Positions 36,721 to 50,020 of a DNA stretch of 64,000 nucleotides are shown piece after piece. This stretch comes from Bugulina stolonifera (taxonomy: Eukaryota > Bryozoa > Gymnolaemata > Cheilostomatida > Bugulidae): assembly GCA_935421135.1 (NCBI GenBank), contig OW285195.1, positions 6,858,701 through 6,922,700 on the forward strand. The letters are read 5' to 3'. Positions within the stretch are counted from its first letter, which is position 1, and each line of letters begins with the position of its first letter. The notes beneath the pieces are model-generated. The model saw only the letters and a list, made by a program, of their open reading frames with translations, was not told where the DNA came from and ran no database searches. The translations under genes were made by a program, and so were the position numbers.

Positions 36721-38229
36721 GCTAGCGTGTGTCACCCTTCACTCAAGGCAATGTCCAACTATTCACCTGGACAGATAGCCACAAAGTAATCATTACATAT
36801 GCTTTACATCACACCAATGTCTTAACCTATCTGAAACACATGTGCATTTTACTATATACCACTATTTCTATGGCAGTGTACGGCCATTGTACAACTTTTA
36901 GCTCAAGTGCAAAATAATTTCGCTTGAAGATCTCAAAGACCTTAACAATGTTATTTCGATGATTGTGTAAGGTGTTTGAAGTTTAATTTTTACACTGAAA
37001 GTGTCTTCAAACTTTTAACTTAATTTACATGGATTTCATTAACCTTAATTATTGTTAATTTATACCAAGCTTTAGTCTGATAATTCTCAACTATTTTGAT
37101 AAATTAAGCAGTGAATAGCACACGTAAATGTAACGTGTATATAGAATGAGGCTGCACGCATGGATATCTTAGTAAAAAACATCTAAGAGCCTGGATGTGT
37201 GTGTGTGTTATGATATCACATGATGGTGAAAAAGAATGTCACAAACCACAAAACAGCCGCATGCTAAAAGGAGTTTAGCGTTATCATTTTTTTCTTGTTT
37301 CAACACCTGTGGTGATGGAGCAGGAATATAGATGTGCCCCAATTTGGAGAAGATTAGTAGCTCTACCTCCCCATTTTACTGATTGGGTGAAGATGTATAT
37401 AAAGATCTAAAGCTGGCACGACAAATTGTACTGGAGCAAATTATAATAGGACACACTGCACTGATATAACCTACAGTAGATGTGTTTTGTATAGCCTACT
37501 CCTTTAAAAACTAAAACTACATTAACTTTTCACTGGAAAACTCTTCCTACAAAGAGTTATTTTTTTCAGCATCAATATTATTGAGTTATTATTAATTTGT
37601 TCACTAGGCAAAAACTATTCCTAATTCAGTGCCAATATTTCCGCAGAAGGCAGAGATACTTGTATCTGTATCACAGAATAGTGCACAAGCCAAAATTTAG
37701 AGTTTATGAAAACAAATAAAGAAAACAGTAAGTCAAAATTAAATCAAGTAGCATGATTGTACTACACTAAATGTACATGTATATCATGAATAGCATGTCC
37801 TGGAACTCACATGCTAGTACGTAGTAAATTTTTTCGCCTTATTTTTATGAGACACACACACTAAAACCTTACTTGTTCAATAACCGCCTACAATGTATAT
37901 TGTAATCTCAAATGGCAGGTAGTTAATTCTAGAATGTGCATAGTCAATATTAACTAACCCCCTACCGTCAACTACCATGGGTGTAAAATTCAGGAAACGC
38001 AAAATTTTAAAGTACAGTACAGCCATATAAACCGCATGTTGTACATAATTACTCAATGGGCACATACATATATAGCCTTCATTCACACTCTCTCAGCCAC
38101 CGACCTGCCAATGTAAACTTTAGAGTCAGCTGTTACCACATGAATCCACAAATTCTAATAAGCGTTTTAAGTTCAACATTCTACTGATAAGAGTAAACAT
38201 CATCCTTTAGTCTAGTTATGTGCGGCAGC

Positions 38230-38401
38230 AGGTGGCACAGACAGTGAGTCTTTTGATATGGCATGTCGTCGAATGGTACTATACAGTTGTTTCTTACGTG
38301 AAGACATGACTGTGTCTCGTGTGAAAATACAAGAGGAAGCTGCAGTGAGAACTTTGTGTAATGACGAAACACTCAAAAGACTTGTGCTGTCAAAGTTGTA
38401 G
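38230..38401 (+). CDS. Orphan candidate terminal exon, product unknown
   Basis: After an acceptor-like GCGGCAGCAG, a frame of about 57 codons reads GGTDSESFDMACRRMVLYS and continues to LKRLVLSKL and a TAG. Amino-acid composition looks protein-like (charged helical character in the second half). I do not recognise it and could not find matching upstream exons on the plus strand. It could be a last exon of an unassembled gene, a transposon fragment, or chance. Confidence 0.25.
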
Positions 38402-40369
38402 TTAGTTTTTTTTATAATGGAAAACAATAATGATAGTCATGTTATAATGCAGATATTAATATGTGTACATATACATACCATAATATATATCATGTAAGGT
38501 GGAATTAAGCAGCATGGATAGTGTGTGCAAGCAGTCCTCTATGACTACATGTACACGTGCTGTATGTGTAATATCCTGCCAAACTTCTGTACTAGTTGCA
38601 AATAGCTACAGAGATACAAGTTAAATAGTAACTATTATACTTGCATTTGACCAAGCTTATAGCCTGTTATTCCTATTATTTTTTTTAAAACAGTACTTGC
38701 TCATGAGAGCCTTAGCAAAAGGCTGCAGAATATACATGTACAACACATTCCTTCTACAACTCACCAAAACATTCTAATGCTAAACTACAGACAAACGTTA
38801 CAATTTATGTTAGATTGAAATGAAAATTGATCATGATTTGTATTATTTTATATTTTGCATGTCATGATTTTACTCCACAAGTAATAGACAAAACATTGAG
38901 TTGGACTATTATTATTATACTATTAGGTTTGCAGAGCTGGACTGAAGTCAAACTTGAAAGCAAAGTCAAGCCATTTCTAAAACTTAAACTTTGGGGGAAG
39001 TACACTGTAAAGTCAAAGTCAAGTCAAAATACGAGTAAAGTGGAAGACAACTCCAAAACCATTTCACATTATTTTCCTTAGAAGATATTTCAATCCATCA
39101 AGCAACTTATGGTAAAAAAATATTTTATAATTAATTATGCAGTGTAGTAGGCTAATATTGCTCTGATACATGTACATAATATGTACAAGGTACATGTATA
39201 TTCAACCTGTCATATTACGGTATTGTATTAGCAATAGTGATACAGTGTTGCAGAGAAACTATTCATTGGGACTTGGTGATGATGACATAACTTATGTTTT
39301 CAATTATGATTGATGGTGATTATATAGCAGTGTAGATGTAGTAGGAAATAATTGAATTATATTAGGCTGGGTGTTATGTAGCAAAGTTCATTTTGTCTTA
39401 GCAGGGAAGCTAACTGAAGGCTCCTCCCTATTTTTAAGAGAAAAAATGTCTAGTACATAATAAATGAGCTATATTGCTATAATTCTAAGCATTCTAGCAC
39501 TTTAAAGAAAGAGGAAAAGAGAGAGGACAACTACCAAGAAAGAACATTCAAAGCATACAGTATGTAGTTTAATCAATTTCAGTATTAGCAATAAGATATT
39601 TTCTTCATGATATCTATCACGATGCTTTTTTATATGAATCACTCATATTCTTGTGGATGGGAAATAACGACAATGAGTCGCTGTCTTGTGGAATATAAGG
39701 AGATGACAACTTCTTGCATAACAAAGCAGAAGCGATGATCAAGGATTTGTGAATATTTAATAAAGTAAATTCTACCAAACTATAAGTATACTGTACTGTA
39801 GGTCTAGTATTGTTTTCACTTCAGAGGCATTTTTAATTCAGTTGCTATAATAGATGCAGATCACCAATTTGTGAAGTTATCCTCTCCTTTGCTTCGTTTT
39901 GGTAATCTTGCTGATTTAGAGACAATAATGGGTCTTCACTTGCAAATATGTTACACATAGTCGTGAAAAAAAATACAAAAGCATTTTTATAATCACTGCC
40001 AATTAGCTGTCATGTTTGAAGCTTTAGTTGAAATAAAAGGCTGTAAAGAGATGACAACTCCAGCCCGATTCATGTTTGGTCCATCAGCATCACATCTTGG
40101 TTTACACAATGTTATACATCATCATATACTTTTCTTGTATAATTTAAAGGTGCATATATCTAGGACCATTAGCGTTGATTGCTACTGTAGTAGTATCTTA
40201 TTATGAGGTAGCAATAAATAAGGAATTGTCTACACTTGTATCCTGAGTGATGCATACTCTATCCATGCACTAGCTATTTACTGTTTATAGTTAACATGAT
40301 TATTTTTTCATATGGCAAAAATTATACCGATGGATATTCTTTTTACTACAACTCCTTGTGGTCACAAAC

Positions 40370-41000
40370 TGGAAATGCATTGAGTACATTTGCGTTGAGA
40401 AGAGGGAGCCCAGCACTGGTTATGGAGACATCTCCCACCGCCAACATTGAATAGTGGTGACAGGTGAAGGTTTGTCAACATTTTTATTCTTCCATATTGT
40501 AGTATTTCACTGGGATGGCTGTAGGATATAGACAAACACAAGGTTAATCTACAAAATAGATTTTCAAGATTAAAATCGTATCTTGGTTGTAACTGTGTAA
40601 TTATCCATTTTATAATCTTTGTACAAGTTGCTTGTAGCTCTAGGGATATTTCAGACTTTGTTGCTCAACTATATGACAGGATGTAATTTGACATGCTAAG
40701 CTGCTGTCTTTATGCAGCCTTTGAGATGAAGTACCGCTTAACAAAAATTATATAAGTTGTATAACTTGTATCTTCTACGTTTAGTTTATAAATAACTTGC
40801 ATATGTATCGGAAAGTGCATGTATTGTGAATTAAGTCAAACCATTCATAAATATACGTATAATGTTCTTCAAAAGATTTTTATTGCTTTATGAATTTCTT
40901 CAAATGTTGAAAACGGAGAAAAAATTGTTCCATGAGGTAACAGGATATTAGCCCACCAGTGATGGTTGTACTTTCCTCCAATAATTGGGTACAAATCTGT
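40370..41000 (-). pseudogene. Possible decayed coding fragments, unidentified
   Basis: Two minus-strand pieces have protein-like sequence. One follows a TGTTACAG acceptor-like site at about 41000 and reads LYPIIGGKYNHHWWANILLP, then FSPFSTFEEIHKAI, to a TGA. The second, near 40370-40480, reads DVSITSAGLPLLNANVLNAF, then PVCDHKEL and a stop. They are in different frames and I found no consistent splice model. They may be an old pseudogene or transposon. Confidence 0.2.
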
Positions 41001-42538
41001 AACATGGAGGATATTTCTACATAATTATTATAATTTCCTCCTGTGCTTTTCCTGTTGTCCATAAGTTCCTAGCACTTCTAATTAATTAATGAAATAACTG
41101 CATAGTTGGCTAAGTTCATATCCAAAACACACTCCTGAGGTGATTGGTTGGTTCACCTAACCAATCAGATTAAAGTTCTCTACCCACAATGAATGGACTA
41201 GCTTATTATTTATAATAATACAGTTTATGTCATAGCTAAATTCATAGCAAGTGCCAGCAGGTAGTATGATATACACACAGCGTGTCATTTTTATTACGCT
41301 CTGATAGTTTTATAAGTAAAGGTTGTGAATCCGAGCGGTTAAAATGCTAATTTAAAACTACATCCCAGAAAACGGATTTAATTATACAGGTTGTGGAATT
41401 CTAGCTTTCAGGGTAAGTGGACTCACACCATAGAAGCTACTATATTTTATTATTTTATACTGTGACTGTGGGTAGTGTATCATAGAGTAAATGTAGAACC
41501 AAGGTAGAACGTACATGTAGATATACTGAGAGTCTAAAGTTAGTCCATACACCCTACTTGTAATTGTAAGCCCACGCTATGCCATATCTATGGGCAATAT
41601 ATGACCAAGTTATGTCCAGCTTGACTTGAGCGTGTGGCAGGCCTATTTTAGGCATTCAACTTGACCAATTTACAATATAAACAACTAAAGTCACAAATAT
41701 TTAGCTGTGCAGTGATAGTAGTCATTCCATCACTTGATCAGGCTGAGTATTTATGTGCTACGACTAGTCTATTTAGGTCATGAAATGGACATGGTTCTGG
41801 ATTCTGACTAGCAATGGAAACTTATTAGGGGCAGCAGGCTAGTGACCGACTCTCTAGTCCCATAGCTAATTACTCTTCTTCCTTTCTCCTGAAGAACTGT
41901 CTGAAGACAATCCAAACGTAACAATGGTTATACTACAAACTAGTTAGTACTGTAACCTGAGTAGCTGTCAGACAGTTCGATGCAACAACAGAGTGAAATC
42001 CGATACTCTGGGTAGCCAGCACTGTAGTATTTAGTTGAACAACTAGTTGTAACTAACTGTATGAAGAATCAGTTCAAAGCCATCTGGACAATTCTACTAG
42101 TCTGACAGAAGGTTGGAGTTATAGTACAAAGTACTGGATGTACAGTACTTGTAGTATGACACGGTATGGTATAGGCAACCAGAGAGGTGACTGGTTAAAC
42201 TTCTGATCTAGCATCAACTGTCTGCATGGGCCAGAAGGACATCTTTCAGTCTCTTGCTATTAGGCTTACTTATATGTTTGTAGAAAAGGGGGCATAACAA
42301 CCCCCAGGCAATCAATGCAACTGATAGCTACAAGTCATGTTACACTAGAGGCCATAGCTAGCTACTCAGAGTACATTTCTGTTCAGAGGTCATAGCAAGC
42401 AGAGGCCATAGCTACTAGGTCCATTTTATGTTAGTGTTACTATAATATTGTCCCCATCAGGTAATGCAATCATCATTATGATTAATCAAAACATAAACAT
42501 TGAGTGGGAGTAAGTACTAGTAATACAGAAGCAATACT

Positions 42539-42868
42539 CACAGTAGAGTTATAACTACCCACAGTAGAGTTATAACTATCCACAGTAGAGTTATAACTAC
42601 ACACAGTAGAGTTGTAACTACCCACAGTAGAGTTATAACTACACACAGTAGAGTTATAACTATCCACAGTAGAGTTATAACTACACACAGTAGAGTTATA
42701 ACTATCCACAGTAGAGTTATAACTACACACAGTAGAGTTGTAACTACCCACAGTAGAGTTATAACTATCCACAGTAGAGTTGTAACTACCCACAGTAGAG
42801 TTATAACTACACACAGTAGAGTTATAACTACCCACAGTAGAGTTATAACTACCCACAGTAGAGTAGTA
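42539..42868. repeat. 21-bp minisatellite (CACAGTAGAGTTATAACTACC)n
   Basis: About 15-16 copies differing mainly at the last bases (CTACCCA, CTATCCA, CTACACA). The unit is 7 codons, so long open frames appear on the minus strand. These have no start context, splice signals or homology and are not annotated as genes. Confidence 0.95.
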
Positions 42869-43475
42869 TTCAGTAATATCTGTGATAAGGAAAGAGTGGG
42901 TAAATGAGACTCCAAGCTAACCATTTCCAGCTGAGAAATTTCTGGTGAAGTTACCATCACTTTAACTAGTAATTGGTTAGGCCCCTCTATACTACAGCCA
43001 TAGCCAGTTTTACTGCAAACTTACACACTGGGTAATTGATAGGTAGTCACATAGCTGTAGTCTGTAGCATATAAATAATTACTTAGTTCCATTAGTTTAT
43101 ATACATTGTATATATATAAATATACAGTAATGTGTAATATTATTATAATACATAAAGTTGACTTGACATGCGTTTTGGTAGCCTGTACAAATCATAAAGG
43201 CATGGTAAGATGTACAAAATTGATGGAATTCATTTGAATGTCATAGGCTTATGCTCTGTTGATCAATCTATAGATAACCTATTTGGAGTTTGACAATTTA
43301 TAGTCAAAGTAACAGTAGTAGTACTGAATTTTATAGTATAGAAGCAGTAGTGTAGTGATAGCAGGTAATGGTGGTATTAAAAATTTCGCTATTGTGGTTT
43401 TCTTGTACAGCTTCCCATTATCCACAATTACTGCACCTAACAGATGTGTTGCTTTTGTTTCAGGAAAGTTTCAAA

Positions 43476-46400
43476 ATGAAGTCTACTAAAAAACCACTCC
43501 CAGCACCTCGGTCCTGCCATATGTCTCCTTCTATAGAAGAAGACAAGCCTCCAGTACCAGTGAGACCGAGGAAACATAAACAGTCAGATAACTCCCTAAA
43601 TACTGTCATATCTACCAGCGATTCCATTCAATCAATAGAGGAATTGAGACAATTTGCAATTAGAAAGAACTTTACAGATTCAGAGTTCAATTGCGCTATA
43701 CAAAGAATAACACTTCCTGTCGACATAAACTACTTTTTATCCCAGCTAATAGCAGTACGAGCACAAGGACCAATAAACATTAACCCTGTACGGAATGAGC
43801 CTATGATACTACCTAAAGCCAAGGAAATACAGTCTAACCTTCGGAATATAGTAATAGACGGCAGTAACATTGCAATGACGTAAGTTTTCATACTAGCCCT
43901 ATTGACCCGGATGTTGTTATTGATATATACCATACGTATAGTATACAGGGTGAGGGCAGCGTGTATTTCGTTCACGATGTACTGTAGCAGAATGAGACTT
44001 CTATGGTAACTTGTTGATGGGACTCGAACCCTGGTACTTCCGTAATTGCTGGAAGTGCTAAAGGGCAGCGCATTGTTTCACTCAAAGTGTGAACTACATA
44101 TAGATCAGTGAAAATAGTCTCAAAAGCCAGGAGGTACAACATTAACGCACAGCCTAGGCACCCATCTCCCTATTTGCTTTCTGGGAGAGTATATTATTCA
44201 GATAAATGCTTTATTATTGAAGGGTTTAGTATGCATTACTGCACATTGCAGATGTAGATGGGTATACTGCTACTTTGTGAATAATATCCATTTTCTACAT
44301 TCCTATACAGTGCCTGTATAAGAATCATACTAATGTAATTAGTTGTCTTTAATGCATTTCCTTATTTCCTTGTGTAAATTGATCTCATCCCCAACCTAGT
44401 GGCTACTGATGACACTAATGCGATTTTATATTTTTCCAGTCAGTCAGTCAGTCAGTCAGTCAGTCAGTCAGTCAGTCAGTCAGTCAGTTGATGGTGTTTT
44501 TCCAACCAAAGTACATAATTGACATATTTTGGTATCATCATTGTTAATCTATTTATATAGAACTGTAAATTATCTGGAACAGTTCAGGTAAAAAAAATTT
44601 TCGCGCAGCATGATTTCACCAGTCCGAGTTGAATTCTCCAGTTGATACAGTTCCTCTGTTTACAGTCACGGTAACAAGGGGCAGTATTTCTCCAGCAAGG
44701 GAATCCAAATTGCAGTGGAATGGTTTCGTCAGCGAGGCCATCCAAGTATCAAAGTATTCATTCCCCATCACAGGATTGATGCAAAGAGAGGAGGCAATAG
44801 AGGTGAGTGAACGCTGGTGTCTGACTTTCGTTCACACAATATAGTGTAAATTCCATGAAAACAAGGCTCTTATAAACACACAACTTTTATAGAGGAGGTA
44901 CATGTAGACTGAGTTATCTGCATGATATACTAAATAGCCATGCATCAATAGTTTTTGATCTTATCGTTTCTTGGTTAGGCTGCCATGACTTGTGATGGTT
45001 ACATGTAGATCTACATTTGGTGTACATGTTGAACAAGATTATAAATATTTAGTTAAAGACACTCTGTTCTTGATGTTTATGAACTCTGCAGGAAAATGTT
45101 AAGTTTATTACATTACTTAAGCCCATAAGTTATTAAATGATAATGCCCATTGTTATTCACCACACAGTTGAAGAAACAATTGAATGATTTTAGACGTTGA
45201 CATCCTACACGAGCTGGCGGAGCAAGGGATAATATTATTTACTCCTAGCAGAGAGAGTAGTAACGGCAGTCTGGTAACTTGTTACGATGATAGATTCATT
45301 CTACAGCATGCCAGCGAATACAAAGCCATAGTAGTTTCGAATGACAAATATAAAGATCTGATTGGAGAAGATCCAAACTTTCGAGAAACTATAAAACACA
45401 GACTTCTTATGTACATGTTCGCAGGTGATCAGTAAGTATTGGTTTAACTATTGCGTGTAGTTCAAATTTAGACTTATAATTGTGAAGTTTGCAACTGTTC
45501 GAATTGTTAGTTAAAAGTTGAGGTTTGAGCAAAAGCAACATGAAAAAATTCTAATAAGAGTTTTGAACTACACAACTACAGAACATTGGCAAGCGGACAT
45601 TACCTTTTCTTCTACAAGCGCTCCACCCAAGTTGACAACCTTCATTAGGGTGTGAGCTGCTTATGTCAGTTTGATTGATCTTTCCTTGTGAATTTCCATA
45701 GAATTATTAAATTCTGATGGCTGATAAGTTTGATATTGGGATCAATGACACGCCACCATTGGCTCTATAGCCTTGTGCCTCACAATCTGAGATAGCCTTT
45801 GCTCTTTCCTAAACTTGAAACAAAATATTATTCTCTACTCACTTTAGAGTACAACCAGCAAAGTTACCCTAATCGCACACACAAAGTTTTCTGTTACTAG
45901 AAAACACATAAAAGTTTAAAGATTTTGTTTTTTGGGCGGAGCCTTGGTCATCAGTTGTAGTCAACTAGATGCTATGATGGTCACTGCTATGGCTCAGCTA
46001 GCTAGAGTTAGCTCTGAGTGAAGCACCACATAGCTACAAGGAAATGGTGAGACAGATCTCTGAGGAAATTGTAACACACAAGCTCTGCTCATCCTGTTAC
46101 CAACAACATTACACCCAGATTATCCTTAATTATCAGCTTTTCACATAAACCTTGACATGGTATACATTAGCCAGATTAATTCTCTCTCTCTGTCTTCCTT
46201 TAGACAAAGTCATTGTAATTGGCAGTGTAGTAGTAGTGAATATATTCTCAAAACTTTTATGTAGGGATTGATAGCTGAGTAATAAAATATAGTAAAACCA
46301 TAAAAGTAGCATGTTTCTATTGCTGGAAATTTATAAAAAAACACTCTTTGGTTTTCTTGAATGAAAACCAAAGTGTTCGCCCGATCAAGAATATTTTCCA

Positions 46401-47718
46401 GGTGACTAGCCACAGATATCTAGGCCTACTTCTATACTAATTATTACAATTAGTATACCAGAGAAGTCCAGAATGGTTCTGTAACTCAATATAACTTTTT
46501 TTGGTAGATTTATTCCTGCCGAAGACCCCATGGGTAGAAAAGGGCCGACACTAGATCAGTTTCTCAGAATTGACGCTATGGATACAAAGACAGGGAACTG
46601 TCCATATGGTCGCAAATGTACATATGGTGTCAAATGTCGCTACGCTCATCCCGAGAGAGATGATTCGGCCATTTTGGAGGATACGCAATCAAACATATCA
46701 CTGGGGTCAGGCGAATACAAGTAAGTGAGGAAACAAGGAATAAAGAATTGTTAGCTTTGAAAAAAATCACTGAATTGTCCTGAGTATTATATATGCATGT
46801 ATTAGCCATTCATGTCCATAATAATGGAACTAAACCTGAAATTTTGCCAGCTGAGTTTCCTCATTTTTATGATACCTCAAGTCAAATGTTGCCATAGTTA
46901 CTAATGGCTATTGTCAAGTTTTTTTGGTGAATATCAAGCATTTCCTTTAGCCCATAGATCAACTATTTCCTTGTAATGGTGGTGGGCAGCAACTGCTCTT
47001 GCCAACAAATCAAAGAGATCAGGTTTTGTATAACTTAAGCTATATCTATTACAGCCACAGACCAACACCACAGATCATGGAGAATAACAACATAAAGTCA
47101 GCCACACCCACCCATACAATGTTTCACCATAATATGTCTGCCACTTATTCAACAGAGATGTACAAGATGGCAGAATTTAGCAACCATCCATCAAACATAT
47201 CTAGTCTTCCAGTTTTGATGTCTCGTAGCGTTGGCGATTCTGAACCGTCCGATCCGCCTCCAAGGACAAATATTCAGAAACCAGCCGGACCTCAGAAAAT
47301 AGTTTTAAAGATAGACAATGGATCTATTTACCAAAGGTCTAACACAATGATGCCCCATGTTCAGCAGAGGCCTCACTCTCTACCTTGCCCAACTATGCCC
47401 AGAAACACACAGAACGCGGCTCCATTCCATGGAGTACACCACAATATGAACCAATGTACAGAAGGCATGTCTAATATGATTATCAGGGCAAATGGGTCGA
47501 CTAGCTACAATGGTACAAATATGACCAACAGTTTACACATGTACCAGCACACTGGCCAGGAGTTTATGGGGCCAGCAAACAACTCAGACACCAGGTATAG
47601 ATTATATTTCCATTTGAAGCATTTATTTGGAGAAGATAAAGTGAGAGAAGCAATGAGGCGACTACCAAAGGAAACTGACGCTCGAGTTATAATCGAGGAA
47701 ATAAATCAAATCACTTAA
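43476..47718 (+). CDS. ZC3H12-like: Regnase/ZC3H12-family CCCH-type endoribonuclease (551 aa, 5 exons)
   Basis: Exons 43476-43879, 44666-44802, 45194-45431, 46508-46720 and 47055-47718; GT-AG, consistent phases, 1656 nt. The start is the ATG 12 nt after a TTTTGTTTCAG acceptor at 43463; an upstream in-frame ATG at 43368 is possible. The N-terminus has SH3-type proline motifs (PPVPVRPRK), then a UBA-like helical region near 50-90. The NYN/PIN nuclease domain starts at [13 protein letters not shown]. Acidic residues Asp128, Asp212, Asp213 and Asp231 have the same spacing as Asp141, Asp225, Asp226 and Asp244 of mammalian Regnase-1, so the catalytic centre looks intact. The CCCH finger is Cys291-x5-Cys297-x5-Cys303-x3-His307 ([17 protein letters not shown]). 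A low-complexity linker and a helical C-terminal domain (about 510-551) finish it. By family, it should cleave stem-loop mRNAs in the cytoplasm and limit inflammatory-type transcripts; targets here are unknown. An AATAAA overlaps the stop. Confidence 0.95.
43960..44095 (-). repeat. tRNA-like fragment, possible SINE
   Basis: On the minus strand GGGTTCGAGTCCC is a perfect B box with a short T-arm, preceded by an anticodon-arm-like CTTCC...GGAAG. Stems are not good enough for a real tRNA. It lies in the first intron of the Regnase-like gene. Confidence 0.35.
44437..44489. repeat. (CAGT)n microsatellite
   Basis: About 13 perfect CAGT units in the first intron of the Regnase-like gene. Confidence 0.97.
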
Positions 47719-50020
47719 TAAATAACTTCGGGAAAGGTTGTGATTGATACAAGACTGGTTTCATTAAATTCATTATTTTCCTGGTGCTACAGCTCAGTAT
47801 TCAATCTCCTACACAAACTTTTATACAAGTCCCTCAAGTACTGTAATATATATACTGTATTTATTCTTCACCCCAGTATTATGTAACAATGACAATAATA
47901 TAATATTATAACAGCTATTATGATCCATAACATTATTATAACAATACAATATAAAATATTGCCTATAAATAATATATAATGTATAATTCCCAACTGAAAC
48001 AACATCTACATGTTTTATAGAATCTCAGAAATTAAGAGTTAGAGTCGATGTGACCATGTGACCATGTGACCATGTGACCATGTGATAACTTTAGAACACA
48101 GACCAGAGCCATCTAGGACTACACATCTCTCATACTATAATTTATCATTGAGTAACAACCATAGGTAGAGCTAAAACTACACCTTTGAGAGTTATTTATA
48201 TAAATTACTGTCATTCTTTCAACATTGAAAGAAACCTCAATGGTCAATAAATTATTCCCTTCACCATCCTAAGTTCTTCCATCTCTGTTTAGAGGTCAGT
48301 TAGTGTGGTGAAATAATATACATCTTCATATGGAGTGGACTTTAGCACTTGACTAGTAGTCTGCCCTCTACAAAAGAAATAAAAAACCATAGCAGCTGCT
48401 GTTAGTTAGAAAACAGTGCGTGACAGTATCTACAGAATACCTGGACAAGTCTGCACTTTGTAAATAATGCAGGTACTATTCCTACTATGGTGCATACAGC
48501 TTCCATTGGGCAGACAGCAGTGAGGCCATGATAGGGCCTAGCTAATGTACATAGTAGAAGATAGACACTATATAGAACTGAGTGTCAGCTGTATATCCCA
48601 AGGATAACTAGGCAGTGTTAGGTATATTTTCCAGTGAAGACATAGTTTTAGACCTAGCCTATTACAGTAGAAGGTTAGAGGTTAGATGGCCAGCTGTCAA
48701 TATCATTTCCTTGTTATTCCTCAACAGCATGCATACACAGTAAGCCGCACATGACCTTGTGGGTCTGGCTTTGATTATACCACATAGTTTTGACCTCAGA
48801 ATAAGAAAGGACAACTCCACAATACTATGATTATTACTGCACCAAAAATTGTATCATGCAGTGCAAGTAGCAAGGTGTCTGATGGACAACCAAGGACCAT
48901 GGCCTAAAAGATATGGAAGTTTAACATTGTTTTACATACTTTAGCTGAAGGGTTTGGCCAATTTTTTATAAAGGCCTAATGATGTATTTTTCAGCAAGGA
49001 ATTTATTTTTGAGTAGTCAAATCCACGAAAATACCAGTCTCTGACTGGGGTTTGAACCCGGGGCCTCTACGGCACCTAATCGCCTAGCACAGTGAACAAA
49101 ACATGCTACCACTGCACCAGCTTAGCAACCTTAAAAAGGAAGTTTCACCAGTGAGCAGTAGACACGTGAACTGCACACTGCACACGAGGCACCCCTCTTA
49201 TTATGGCTACCTTGCACCTTATATGATTTGACCATTTTCTATATAATGATGTATTTTCATGGATTTGAATACAAGTCTCTAACTGCTCAAAAATAAATTC
49301 CTTGCCGTCAAATACATCACATTTTAGCTAGCTCTCACCCTAACCATTCCTAACAAAACCATAATACAGTCTAGGAGGCTATTCCAGGTTGGCTATGAGT
49401 AACAAATAATTTGAATTCTTTAAATAAAATGTGTCAACCTAGCTGAATGATTTATACACGGCATAATTAGACCCTGCATCATAAAAGCAACCAGAGCCAA
49501 AGCAAACTGCAGAGAATCAAAGTCAGTAGCCAATCACACTAGAGAATACAAAGTCAGTACCCTGTCACTGTAGAAAAAACAAGGAAGCAATGATTTACTG
49601 CAAAACCGAATTACTGAAAAACAACATCATCACTAGGCCCACATATGTCACATAAGGCCTACATACATTATAATCATGAGCTCAGAGTCCACAGGCTATA
49701 CAAAAGGAGGTCAGACTAAAATGACATGGGGTGGAAATTTGATATTAAGTGTGGCTTTTTAAGTAAGCTCTACGGCCATTTTAAAACCTACCTAAAACTG
49801 GAAAGTTTTAAAATGGCCCTAGGCCTAGGGTCTCCATTAAAAACCAAACTGAATATTAAATTTCCTTGAATGGATTCTAAAAAATCAGCCTGCCTGCCAC
49901 AAACATCACAAGACTGAACAACTTCTCCTAGAACCTGAATAAAATGTAACCCTTTCCTCTCCATAATCACAACCAGTTGAGAGACATGGAGCAGAGACAA
50001 GACACAGAGAAAAAAGTAGA
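47719..50020. other. Gene-poor interval with repeats
   Basis: Between two convergent genes. It contains an 8-bp tandem (GTGACCAT, four copies at 48054-48085), the repeat at 48980 and a 14-bp inverted repeat (GGCCATTTTAAAAC, 49772-49816). I see no supported coding exon. Confidence 0.5.
48980..49319 (-). mobile_element. tRNA-like B-box element, copy 4, with inverted ends
   Basis: A 340-bp copy beginning TGATGTATTTTTCAGCAAGG. It ends with the complement of TGATGTATTTGACGGCAAGG, so both ends read into AAGGAATTTATTTTTGAG. Between them lie the GGTTTGAACCCGGGG B-box block and CTAATCGCCTAGCACAG. The inverted ends suggest a MITE or fold-back element that has captured, or evolved from, tRNA-like sequence, rather than a plain SINE. 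No clear target duplication is visible. Confidence 0.7.

Larger units (their letters stand above)
36721..43475. other. Intergenic region between transporter and Regnase-like genes
   Basis: About 6.7 kb between divergent genes, so both promoters should lie here. Apart from the two weak coding candidates listed separately and the 21-bp array at 42539, I see no supported gene. Short runs of AAGTCAA repeats lie near 38945-39025. Confidence 0.45.

Noticed and set aside
42482..42960. Two 124-140 codon minus-strand ORFs of heptapeptide repeats
   Set aside because: Product of the 21-bp array; no splice signals, start context or homology.
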